This document shows positions 33,296 through 40,168 of a stretch of 40,168 bases of DNA, in pieces. Where the stretch lies: positions 1 to 40,168 of the forward strand of contig CAZOLJ010000043.1 in the NCBI GenBank assembly GCA_964580575.1, given 5' to 3'. The DNA comes from CAVPDE01 sp964580575. GTDB taxonomy: Bacteria; Desulfobacterota; DSM-4660; Desulfatiglandales; HGW-15. Every line of letters starts with the position of its first letter. Position 1 is the stretch's first letter. Below the pieces are notes generated by a model. It saw only the letters and a list, made by a program, of their open reading frames with translations. It did not search any database and was not told the DNA's origin. The position numbers and the translations under genes were made by a program.

Positions 33296-33742
33296 ATGGA
33301 CAGCATTTTTAAGCTTACCACTCGGGCGGGAAAGGGAGAGGAAAAAAAGCCGGGAGTTCAAATCGGCATCAGGATGAAGCTCTCCTCTTTTGAAACCACC
33401 TGCTTTGTCACCCCATCCTGCCATTCCTATCATGCCCTGGAATCGGAGGTCCAAGCCATCCGGGAGAATCTCGAGGAGGTGCTGAAAGAGGCCCGGGCGG
33501 TCTTTGAGGGCGCTTCGAAAAAAGAAAAGCTGGGTTTGATTCCTGACATGAAAGCAGAGGAGATCTGGACCATTCTTTCTGCGATCCTTGATGAAGGGGA
33601 GTTTGTCCAGTCCTTCAACGCTCTGGAGCAAGGGAAAAGGAAAGAGCTTGCCGAGCACGTCCTCACCCACTGCAATGTTTTCTCCGGCAAGGCGGCGGTC
33701 TTCTCTTCCCGCTACGACGAAGACTCCGCACAGATGGAATGA
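33296..33742 (+). CDS. Hypothetical protein
   Basis: The 148-residue product is mostly helical and charged, with a central E/K-rich helix (E-N-L-E-E-V-L-K-E-A-R) and two Cys near the N-terminal third (T-T-C-F-V-T-P-S-C). I do not recognise a family. It starts four bases after the MBL-fold gene stop, so the two are probably cotranscribed. No signal or membrane segment is evident. Confidence 0.6.
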   Translation: MDSIFKLTTRAGKGEEKKPGVQIGIRMKLSSFETTCFVTPSCHSYHALESEVQAIRENLEEVLKEARAVFEGASKKEKLGLIPDMKAEEIWTILSAILDEGEFVQSFNALEQGKRKELAEHVLTHCNVFSGKAAVFSSRYDEDSAQME

Positions 33743-34116
33743 AGGGTTGCTGCCACCTGTGTAGCGACCACCTATTCGTGAGACAAAAAAGAAGGAAAAT
33801 TGGGTGACACTTCTATGTTGATCTGGGGCCTGATCGCATTACCGTGAAAGGACGGGGACGTGTGATTACCCCGGATTGTGGGATCTGAAGGATCATCAAA
33901 AGAGTACCGGGGCATGCGGGTGAGGGTTTTACGCCCCCCGCTTCATTGTGGACTGAATTGAGTTTCGGGATAGATACTCGATCGCTCGAACCCCGCCTCT
34001 GGGGGCGGTCATACGAGGGTACGCAGGATAGGGGCAAGGGTGGTCAGCGAAGCCCACCCGGACAGCAATTAGGTCAACCATACAACAAACGACCCAAAGA
34101 AAGGAGGAGGTGTTTT
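33743..34116 (+). other. Intergenic region before the cyclase gene
   Basis: About 370 bases without a gene I can support. A small hairpin-like CCGCC-TCTG-GGGGCGG stands at about 33994-34010. No clear promoter was found. The frame of the cyclase gene is open back to 33946, but homology and the signal peptide begin at 34117. Confidence 0.5.
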
Positions 34117-35052
34117 ATGAAGCGCATCATGATTGTCCTATTCATGGTGGGTGTTTTCGCGAGTGCAGGGGGTGCCCTTGCAGCAGACACACCGAAGCTC
34201 TGGTCGTTGTACGACACGGTGCTGAAGGGATGCAAATACGTTGATCTCACTCATGCCTTCAATCCAACCATTGCGGTCTGGCCCGGGTTCGGACATGCGA
34301 CCTTCAAGCCGGCCCAAGCCGGGGCTGACATTCCCAACTATGTCCAAAAGGGCGAAGAATTCACCTATGCTAAACATGGTTTCATTGCCACGGCCTACCA
34401 ACTGACCACCGACCAGTACGGCACGCAGCTCGACCCGCCCGCCCACTGGGACGAGTATGGCGCAACCATCAGCGATCTGCCGGCCACGTTTGCCGTCCGG
34501 CCCCTTGTGGTCATTGATATCCATGCCAAGGTAGAGAAGGACCCTGGCTACCACTGCACCGTGGAGGACATCAAAGCCTGGGAAAAGAAGCACGGCCGCA
34601 TCCCCGCAGGGTCCGTGGTCATGGTTCGTTCCGACTGGTACAAGAAATGGGCTGACACCGCCCGCTTCAACCAGAAACCCTTCCCGGGAATCAAGCTGGA
34701 GGCTCTGAAATTCCTCCACCTGGAACGCAAGATTCTGTTTCACGGCCATGAACCGCTGGACACAGATACCACCCCAAACCTCGAGGGAGAGGCCTGGCTG
34801 ATGCACAATTTCTTCTGCCAGGCGGAAGGGGTGGCCAACCTGGATCAAGTGCCGGAAGCCGGTGCTTTGATCACCATCGGGTTTGCCAAACCGGAAGGGG
34901 GAACAGGAGGATATGCACGGTACATCGCCATTTGCCCGAGCAATTGGAAGTACGGCAAAACCGTGGCGGAAGCGCCGGGCGCTCCCCTTCCCAAGCAGCC
35001 TTATCCGCTACGGAGGGACGGAAATGGGGTTCTGAAACCCACCAAACCCTGA
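34117..35052 (+). CDS. Exported cyclase-family hydrolase (KynB-like fold) with altered metal motif
   Basis: The 311-residue product has a clear signal peptide (about 1-22, A-L-A cleavage) and the Cyclase/kynurenine-formamidase fold. The expected metal motif H-x-G-T-H-x-D-x-P-x-H reads Q-Y-G-T-Q-L-D-P-P-A-H at 100-110, so two His ligands are Gln while Asp106 and His110 remain. Later ligands H-G-H-E and the E-G-V-A-N-L-D block are present. It may be a subfamily with other metal use. The start at ATG 34117 follows AAGGAGGAGG, a very strong ribosome site. The substrate is unknown. Confidence 0.82.
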   Translation: MKRIMIVLFMVGVFASAGGALAADTPKLWSLYDTVLKGCKYVDLTHAFNPTIAVWPGFGHATFKPAQAGADIPNYVQKGEEFTYAKHGFIATAYQLTTDQYGTQLDPPAHWDEYGATISDLPATFAVRPLVVIDIHAKVEKDPGYHCTVEDIKAWEKKHGRIPAGSVVMVRSDWYKKWADTARFNQKPFPGIKLEALKFLHLERKILFHGHEPLDTDTTPNLEGEAWLMHNFFCQAEGVANLDQVPEAGALITIGFAKPEGGTGGYARYIAICPSNWKYGKTVAEAPGAPLPKQPYPLRRDGNGVLKPTKP

Positions 35053-35309
35053 GAATGGTCCTGTGCTGCATGTTATGAACCTGAAGTCGGCTTCATAGGA
35101 CCTGACCAGGAGGTGGTATACTTTCTTGAGCCCCTGACAGACGAGTACCCTATGGAGAAACGAACCGGGTCAGATCGGTCGGGGGGAGGTTGACCCCTTT
35201 CATTGAGAAAGGGAAGGAAATCTCCCTCCGACGTTGCCGATGCAACAGTTTGGAACTAAGCCGGATTCTCGCTGGTGGTGTTCTTCTGGTTGGATGCGTC
35301 CCATGTTGA
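35053..35309. other. Non-coding stretch before the ATPase remnant
   Basis: About 260 bases in which I see no conserved gene, promoter or repeat. It may be the left edge of the accessory region that contains gene remnants to 38.5 kb. Confidence 0.4.
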
Positions 35310-35879
35310 ATGCAAGCGGGTTGCACCCCCGAGGTCTCATTTGAATCAGCGGCAAATTCGCCCTGGAAGAAATCAAAAGACCGGCGAGTGATTCTGACGG
35401 AAAAACTCTATCTATTTGATGGGGGTGTGGCCAATGATCTGTCCAGGCGCCAGCCAAAGAACGGCAGCCCGGAATTCGGCGAAGCCTTCGAACATTATAT
35501 CTTGATGGAATTGAAAGCTTATCAGGCCTACCACAATCCGGAGATGCCAATCGCTTTCTGGCGGACATCTACGGGTCGTGAGGTTGATTTCATTGTCGGC
35601 GACAAAGATCTGGCGATAGAAGTCAAGGGCTCATCCCGCGTCCATGAAGGCGATATCAGGTCGCTGAAGGCGCTTGTGGAAGATGGTCCGGTCAAGAGGT
35701 GCTGTATCGTGTGCATGGAGAAACAACCACGGCAGCTCGCAACGGATATTGAAGTCATACCATGGAAAATGTTTGTCGAGCAGTTGTGGGACGCACAATG
35801 GTATAGCTTCAAAATTCCACCACCACCTCGGGTACTTGAGGAGGTCAGCCAGCCGGCCGTGAAAACGGAACCAGGGTAA
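35310..35879 (+). pseudogene. C-terminal remnant of AAA ATPase with DUF4143 domain
   Basis: From about 35373 the frame matches the C-terminal DUF4143 part of COG1373-type ATPases: L-Y-L-F-D-G-G-V-A-N, G-E-A-F-E-H-Y-I-L-M-E-L, W-R-T-S-T-G-R-E-V-D-F-I-V and V-I-P-W-K-M-F. The ATPase domain (P-loop and Walker B) that should precede it is missing, and no upstream frame restores it. Only about 189 codons remain of an approximately 380-residue family. It is a decayed remnant. Confidence 0.8.
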
Positions 35880-35966
35880 TGCCTTGTCGTTGGGCAAAAC
35901 TGGCCCGACGCAGGCCAAAGGAAAGGATAATGGTGCCCCCAAAGGTACTCCCCATTCACGCCTTTC

Positions 35967-37078
35967 TTAAGATGACCGATCCTCAAAGGCGAGCAACTGG
36001 ATCAATTCTTCTCTGGTGAAGGTCTTCAAGAAGGCCGGGTCGTTTTCTTTAACCACGCTTTCCATCAAACGCCTTTTCTTCTCGATGATTGCCGCGATTT
36101 TTTCCTCCAGGGTCCCCTCCGTCACCAGCTTGAAAACCTGGACCCCGCGGCGCTGTCCGATCCTGTGAACCCTGTCCGTGGCCTGGTCCTCTTTGGCGGC
36201 GTTCCACCATCGGTCATAGTGAATCACGACCAATGCAGCCACAAGATCGATTCCCGTGCCCCCGGCCTTGAGACTCCCCAGGTAGACTCTGCACTCAGGA
36301 TTCTCATTGAATCTGGAGACGATGTCCCCGCGATTCCGACTCTTCCCCGTCAGGCTGACAAAGCCGATCCCCTGGGCCTGCAAGTTCTCACATCTTCGAT
36401 CTTCGGTGGAAGATCCCGGAGCACGGTCTCCTTCCTCCTGCGGAGCGTCACCGGCGAGATGAGCCGTCTGAGCTCCTCGGTCCTGGCCCCCTCAAGGTGT
36501 TTTTCCACAGGCTCCAGGTAGCGGGAACAAAAGCGGCTGTCCTTTCCGAGATAGCCAGGAACGGTCAAGTCCAAGAGGGCTTTGAGCTCCTGAAGACGGT
36601 TTTCTATGGGAGTCCCGGTCAGCCCGAGTTTCATGCCGGCGTTGATTTCTCTGGCACACTGGAAGGCCTGGGTTTCAGGGTTCTTGAGATACTGGACTTC
36701 ATCAAAGACAGCCAGCGTGAAGAAGACTGCTCGGAGCCTTTCGATGTCGCGGCGAAGGACCCCATAGGTTGTGAGCAGGATTTTGGCTTTCTTCAGAGCT
36801 TCATCCATATCCCTGGCTCCGCCATGGTAGACGGCCGCCTTGAGCCCCGGAACATGTTGAGACAGTTTGCGTTCCCAGTGGCTCAACACTGTCGAGGGGG
36901 CGACCACGGGGTTATCGCACCTGCCATTCTCGATCTGGCGGAGACCCGCGCCATCTCCAGGTCTTTGCGGTTTGCTGGCGATGGTGTGGAATATTGCAGC
37001 GCCGAGGAAGTCAGTCATCTTCAATTGAATGGGGGACAGCGTCTTCTCCCGAGGAAACGCCCCAGCCCAAATCACCAC
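35967..37078 (-). pseudogene. Decayed SNF2-family helicase
   Basis: Two frames hold parts of one SNF2 helicase. The first part (36350-37078) has V-V-A-P-S-T-V-L-S-H-W-E-R-K, D-E-V-Q-Y-L-K-N and L-T-G-T-P-I-E-N-R. The second part (35967-36383) has G-S-L-K-A-G-G-T-G-I-D-L and D-R-V-H-R-I-G-Q-R. The Walker A region is lost (the place reads G-D-G-A-G-L-R). Roughly 100 or more residues between the two parts are deleted, with a frame change near 36383. It cannot make an active helicase. Confidence 0.85.
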
Positions 37079-37398
37079 AAGTACGGGGGTCAGATTTTGA
37101 ATTGTGAACTATGATAAATGGACGGAGGTTTTTGATTTGTTCACATTCTTTAGCTACTCCGGTCAGCAAACAACAAAACCAGCCAGAGGTGGATGCCGGA
37201 TCATTCATTTGCTTGAAGCGGCCCCAGAGGGGCATAAGGTGAAGAAAGATTTAAGGTCCAGAGCGTTAACGACACAGGCTATAAAAGAGGCTGATAGCAG
37301 TCAGCAATTCCATCGCAAGTTCCCCATGCTTGCTTGCAGTTGATTTCACCCCGCGAAATGATGTAAATTGCATTGTATCTGCCGCAGGGGTAAGCAAC
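37079..37398. other. Region between helicase remnant and MntA
   Basis: About 320 bases. Open frames exist but show no family likeness. No promoter is clear; the MntA-HepT pair has its promoter somewhere here. Confidence 0.4.
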
Positions 37399-37692
37399 AT
37401 GAAAAAGGATGAGGTTGTCAAGAAACTGAAGGCCCACAGGGAAGAGCTTCGAAAAATGGGAGTGACTTACCTTGCCCTTTTCGGCTCTGTTGTCCGGGAC
37501 GAGGCCAGAGAGGGAAGCGATATTGACCTTCTTGTTGAGTTCGGGAGCCCCGTGGGGGTCTTTCACCTCTTCAGAGTGCAGCACCGAATTGAAGAAATCC
37601 TTGAGGTACCTGAGGTGGATCTGGTACAGAGGGGAGCGGTGCACCCCGCACTGCGGGAGAGGATTTACGGGGAGACTGTGAATGTCGCCTAG
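37399..37692 (+). CDS. mntA: MntA-type minimal nucleotidyltransferase antitoxin
   Basis: The 97-residue product has the MNT signature G-S-x10-D-x-D (Gly29, Ser30, Asp41, Asp43) and an adjoining L-L-V-E. MntA enzymes add AMP to their HEPN partner to silence it. I set the start at ATG 37399, where homology begins; the frame is open back to 37330. It overlaps the hepT start by 11 bases, as is usual for this pair. Confidence 0.9.
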   Translation: MKKDEVVKKLKAHREELRKMGVTYLALFGSVVRDEAREGSDIDLLVEFGSPVGVFHLFRVQHRIEEILEVPEVDLVQRGAVHPALRERIYGETVNVA

Positions 37693-38029
37693 GCTTTGGG
37701 AACACCGCGTTGCGGACATACTTGATGCCATAAGGAAGATCCAAGGCTATGTGAAAGGGATGAGCTTCGAGGATTTCCAGTCAGACCCGAAGACGGTAGA
37801 CGCAGTGATTCGTAATTTCATCGTCATCGGGGAGGCAGCCCGAAGCGTTCCGAAGGAGATTACCGACAAGTATGCGCATGTGCCTTGGCGGCTGATGGGG
37901 GACATGAGAAACTTTGCTATCCATGAGTATTGGGGTGTCGAATTAGAGACAATATGGGAGACTTTGAAGAAGGATCTTTCTCCTCTGATTCCACTGCTCA
38001 GCATTGTTCTGAAAGAAGGTGGCGGGTGA
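37682..38029 (+). CDS. hepT: HepT-like HEPN ribonuclease toxin
   Basis: The 115-residue helical product belongs to the DUF86/HEPN family. The active motif R-x4-H-x-Y is complete: R-N-F-A-I-H-E-Y with Arg76, His81 and Tyr83, the Tyr being the residue AMPylated by MntA. The pair is thus an intact type VII toxin-antitoxin system in an otherwise decaying region. ATG 37682 lies within the end of mntA. Confidence 0.9.
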   Translation: MSPRLWEHRVADILDAIRKIQGYVKGMSFEDFQSDPKTVDAVIRNFIVIGEAARSVPKEITDKYAHVPWRLMGDMRNFAIHEYWGVELETIWETLKKDLSPLIPLLSIVLKEGGG

Positions 38030-38189
38030 TCGGTATCCCGTGATCACATACCATCGCGCATTTCAACGACATGATGAAGCTCGCAAGGCAAGAAGATCTG
38101 GCAAGGTTTTATGCGAACTCAGAAGGGATGAAAAAGTCGAGTAAGCTACACAAAAGCCACACAGAGGTCAAAAAAGGGTCTCTGAACAG
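38030..38189. other. Short region between hepT and terminator
   Basis: I see no gene or recognisable element in these 160 bases. Confidence 0.4.
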
Positions 38190-38228
38190 AAAAAGAGCCG
38201 ATTAGGGGTTGCCTAACCTGCTCTTTTT
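38190..38228. terminator. Intrinsic terminator flanking the tRNA fragment
   Basis: AAAAAGAGC (38190-38198) and GCTCTTTTT (38220-38228) form the outer stem and TTAGG/CCTAA (38202-38206 and 38212-38216) the inner one. The A-run and T-run make it bidirectional. It stands where a tRNA gene read on the minus strand would end. Confidence 0.75.
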
Positions 38229-38239
38229 CTTGATCTTTT

Positions 38240-38273
38240 TGGTGGAGCTGGACGGGATCGAACCGACGGCCTC
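38240..38273 (-). tRNA. 3' fragment of a tRNA gene (possible attachment site)
   Basis: On the minus strand the sequence reads GAGGCCGTCGGTTCGATC and then CCGTCCAGCTCCACCA, which is the T arm, acceptor 3' strand and CCA of a tRNA (alanine-like acceptor end). The 5' half (acceptor 5' strand, D arm, anticodon arm) cannot be found upstream; the flank at 38274 onward is AT-rich and unrelated. Such a fragment next to a terminator is the usual scar of an element that integrated in a tRNA gene. Confidence 0.72.
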
Positions 38274-38281
38274 ATGAATGC

Positions 38282-38513
38282 CATTTACCTATTCAAAAAC
38301 CCAATCATATTACATAACCTATTAATATTACTGCGCATCTCTGATTGCCTGCTTTCTAAAACGCTCTGTGCATGGCGTGCATCGTGTGAATAGTATCAAG
38401 TATTTGTGCATACCGTCGTCTGAAAAGGGGTCACATAGGGGTCACAGAAGTATTTCGCATCGGTGGAGTTCCCTCACCTAATCTACTCTTGTCATTCAGA
38501 AAACGCGCAGCGT
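38282..38513. other. AT-rich region with direct repeats (att-like)
   Basis: This stretch is clearly richer in A+T than its neighbours. It has two direct copies of AGGGGTCACA at 38426-38435 and 38437-38446, an 11-base period, like arm-type sites for a tyrosine integrase. No integrase gene is seen in the window. With the tRNA fragment it may be the end of an integrated element. Confidence 0.5.
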
Positions 38514-38801
38514 CTACCCCTTCCCATTTATCCTATCCCTCATAACCCCGGAGCACCGGAATGTAACCAAAGTCCTGGCGTCAAGCCGCAACTGCTCTCC
38601 GGTTGCAGGGTTTCTTCCCTTCCGTGAAGCTTTTTTCTTTACAGAGAACTTACCGAACCCGCTGATGAGAACCTCCTCACCGGATTCCAGCGTCTTTTTC
38701 AGCAATTCGAAAACCGTTTCAATCACCTCTCTCGCTTTTTGCTTCGAGAAGCCGGATTGACTACAACTCGTCCGAATCAGATCATCCTTTGTCAAGGTCA
38801 T
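38514..38801 (-). CDS. IHF/HU-family DNA-binding protein
   Basis: The 95-residue product has the DNABII fold: L-T-K-D-D-L-I, I-S-G-F-G-K-F-S-V and the arm motif G-R-N-P-A-T-G-E. The length and the R-N-P-A-T-G-E-Q-L-R-L arm are near IHF alpha or HU. It bends DNA as a homo- or heterodimer. I set the start at ATG 38801 after AGGAGTC; an earlier ATG at 38819 adds six residues. It is downstream of the flavoprotein gene on the same strand by 33 bases. Confidence 0.9.
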   Translation of the reverse strand: MTLTKDDLIRTSCSQSGFSKQKAREVIETVFELLKKTLESGEEVLISGFGKFSVKKKASRKGRNPATGEQLRLDARTLVTFRCSGVMRDRINGKG

Positions 38802-38834
38802 GATGACTCCTATCGTCACAATAATTGAGCGGTC

Positions 38835-39509
38835 CTATCCCAACCCCCGATGCCTTTTCCAAAACTCATACTCATAAGGCCAGTCTTCCTTGCGGTAAAG
38901 CATCAAGTTCTTCATCCTCTCTCGAAATGCCTTCCGGACCTCTTCTGTTTCAGAAAACATAGCCTTTTCCTTCCAGGACACGACCAGCTTTCTTCCCAAT
39001 TCACGGGCCTGGTTAAGGATCGCTTCAGGAAAATCCTCTCCGGCTATTGAACCCATGGTAGCCCACACCGCGCCCACAGGGGTCGCCCCGACAGTGATCA
39101 GGAAGTGATTCATGAATTCGGCAATCGGTTCCTCATCCCCGCCTCCTGAGGTAATGACGGATGCCCCGTATTTGCCTTCAAAGGCCATGCAGTGAACCAC
39201 ACCGCAACACCGGTCCATGAAGGCTTTCATCTGCGCACTGACGCTGTAGATGTAGTTAGGGCTGGCAAGCACCAGCCCATCTGCTTCGATAATCTTCTCT
39301 TTGATGGACTCGAATTCGTCTTTCTGAGGACACTGGCCTTTTCGGTGGCAGGTATCGCAGGCCAGGCACGGAAGCACGTTGGTGCCTGCAAGGACAATGG
39401 TTTCAGTTCTTGCGCCTTCCGTTTTTGCTCCCTCCAGGACATGGGAGAGCAAGCGCGCCGTATTGCCCTTGAGCCCATGGGGACTTCCAAGCAGACTGAT
39501 GATTTTCAA
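38835..39509 (-). CDS. Iron-sulfur flavoprotein / NADPH-dependent FMN reductase family
   Basis: The 224-residue product starts with the FMN-phosphate loop G-S-P-H-G-L-K-G-N-T. It carries a compact cysteine motif C-L-A-C-D-T-C-H-R-K-G-Q-C (Cys48, 51, 54, 60), which matches the [4Fe-4S] site of archaeal and clostridial iron-sulfur flavoproteins. It may pass electrons or detoxify oxygen species. It starts with TTG at 39509 after a strong GGAGGAG site. It lies between the collagen-like gene (13 bases upstream) and the IHF/HU gene. Confidence 0.87.
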   Translation of the reverse strand: MKIISLLGSPHGLKGNTARLLSHVLEGAKTEGARTETIVLAGTNVLPCLACDTCHRKGQCPQKDEFESIKEKIIEADGLVLASPNYIYSVSAQMKAFMDRCCGVVHCMAFEGKYGASVITSGGGDEEPIAEFMNHFLITVGATPVGAVWATMGSIAGEDFPEAILNQARELGRKLVVSWKEKAMFSETEEVRKAFRERMKNLMLYRKEDWPYEYEFWKRHRGLG

Positions 39510-39522
39510 GTCAGCTCCTCCT

Positions 39523-40047
39523 TTAGCCTGGCGTCGCTAATCTCTTCTCCACTTCGGAGATACGGTTTTCAAGCTCCTGCAGGCGTTCGGGGTCGACGGA
39601 ATCACCTTTCGGCCCAGCAGGCCCCTGAATCCCCGGCGCACCGGGCAGACCACGTTCCCCCTGTGGCCCCGAAGGACCCTGAGGACCCGCTTGGCCTCTT
39701 TCTCCTTGTGAACCTACATCCCCCTTTTCCCCTTTAGGCCCCTGCAAGCCCTGGGGACCTGGATCGCCTTTTTCTCCCTTTACTCCCTGTTCCCCTTGAG
39801 AACCTGGTTGGCCTTTTTCGCCCTGCACTCCGGGAGGACCCTGTGGACCCGGATCACCCTTTTCCCCCTTCTGGCCCTTAGGACCTTTCGGCCCCACCAC
39901 TGCTCCTGCGCTCTCCAATGCTGCAATGCGTTTACTAAGCTTCGCAACTTGAGCGGCAAGAGTATCAATTTTGGTTGGCGGGGTTTTCTTAGCAGGGGGC
40001 TTCTTTGCTGCGGAAGGTTTTTTCTTGGCTGGTTTTGCTGATGCCAT
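39523..40047 (-). CDS. Collagen-like protein with histone-H1-like tail
   Basis: The 174-residue product has three parts. Residues 1-26 are rich in Lys, Ala and Pro, like a histone H1 tail. A coiled-coil-like helix lies at about 27-47. Residues 52-150 are 33 unbroken Gly-X-Y triplets, and residues 151-174 form a short charged helix (R-L-Q-E-L-E-N-R-I-S-E-V-E-K-R). There is no signal peptide or anchor, so it may be intracellular or exported by an unusual route. The triplets are rich in G-E-K-G-D-P and G-P-Q, the usual bacterial collagen words. ATG 40047 follows AAGGAGG. The gene probably leads an operon with the flavoprotein and IHF/HU genes. Confidence 0.87.
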   Translation of the reverse strand: MASAKPAKKKPSAAKKPPAKKTPPTKIDTLAAQVAKLSKRIAALESAGAVVGPKGPKGQKGEKGDPGPQGPPGVQGEKGQPGSQGEQGVKGEKGDPGPQGLQGPKGEKGDVGSQGERGQAGPQGPSGPQGERGLPGAPGIQGPAGPKGDSVDPERLQELENRISEVEKRLATPG

Positions 40048-40112
40048 ATTTATGCCTCCTTTGCTCTAGGATGATAAATCGGTACGGCGAAGAATGTTCG
40101 GAGTTGCCACGG

Positions 40113-40142
40113 ATTATACTGGCCAACATTGATTGATGTCCA
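40113..40142 (-). promoter_or_regulatory. Candidate promoter of the collagen-like operon
   Basis: On the minus strand TGGACA (40142-40137) and a perfect TATAAT (40118-40113) are spaced by 18 bases. A start near 40106 gives a leader of about 58 bases to the ATG at 40047. Confidence 0.55.
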
Positions 40143-40168
40143 GAACGAATCCAGTGAGTTCTGCTCCA

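Noticed and set aside
35053..35309. Possible group II intron or retron end
   Set aside because: No domain V-like hairpin or reverse transcriptase frame could be shown; resemblance was only a vague G-rich look.
37104..37343. 79-codon plus-strand frame before mntA
   Set aside because: No family likeness and no ribosome site; lies in decayed sequence.
1..40168. CRISPR arrays, rRNA, complete tRNA, insertion sequences
   Set aside because: No spaced identical repeats, rRNA-like sequence, complete cloverleaf, or transposase frame was seen.

Overview
The window is a 40 kb scaffold piece from the chromosome of a Gram-negative, probably anaerobic bacterium. A Desulfobacterota (former Deltaproteobacteria) lineage is my best guess. 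The basis is the mix of an outer-membrane lipid transport (Mla) operon, NiFe-hydrogenase maturation genes, an iron-sulfur flavoprotein, an FMN/Fe-S glutamate-synthase-like protein, exported SOD, and sigma-54-type nitrogen control. No rRNA or other taxonomic marker is present, so this is inference. A run of 100 Ns at 5709-5808 shows it is a scaffolded draft assembly.

Layout. 0.1-3.0 kb (+): DUF2333 membrane protein, hypA, hypB and a WaaP/RIO-like kinase. 3.3-8.3 kb (-): an operon running from a cyclic-nucleotide/PAS membrane sensor through STAS-MlaE, MlaF and MlaD to an ABC-auxiliary lipoprotein. 8.6-10.6 kb (-): efp, epmA and an AMIN-domain protein, with a near-consensus promoter that fixes the efp start. 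10.7-14.0 kb: DUF4197, Tat-exported SOD, a threonine dehydratase/serine racemase-type enzyme and a flavodoxin. 14.0-21.7 kb: a nitrogen-control island with two PII-GlnD pairs pointing away from each other around one amt gene, which has a sigma-54 promoter. 22.0-23.8 kb (+): a cyclic-nucleotide/rhodanese membrane protein, a MauE/DoxX-like protein and a lipoprotein. 24.0-32.2 kb (-): gdhA, a REC-REC-ATP-grasp protein, an FMN glutamate-synthase-like gene, a GAF-ANTAR regulator and an aminopeptidase. 32.4-35.1 kb (+): an MBL-fold hydrolase, a hypothetical protein and an exported cyclase-family protein. 35.3-38.5 kb: an accessory region with gene remnants, an MntA-HepT pair and a tRNA 3' fragment with att-like features. 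38.5-40.0 kb (-): collagen-like protein, iron-sulfur flavoprotein and an IHF/HU-type protein.

The main discovery is at 30074-30235. The mRNA leader of the glutamate-synthase-like gene holds a sigma-70-type promoter, two small hairpins with hexaloops AAAGAC and AAAGGC (A at position 1, G at position 4), and an intrinsic terminator whose left arm overlaps the second hairpin. The gene just upstream encodes a GAF-ANTAR protein. This is the architecture of ANTAR-controlled antitermination, here apparently placed on glutamate synthesis. With gdhA, two PII proteins, two GlnDs and Amt nearby, about 17 kb of the window is devoted to nitrogen assimilation and its control.

A second theme is a set of intergenic patches built from repeated 6-9 bp syllables, in direct and inverted orientation. 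One of them runs into the assembly gap.
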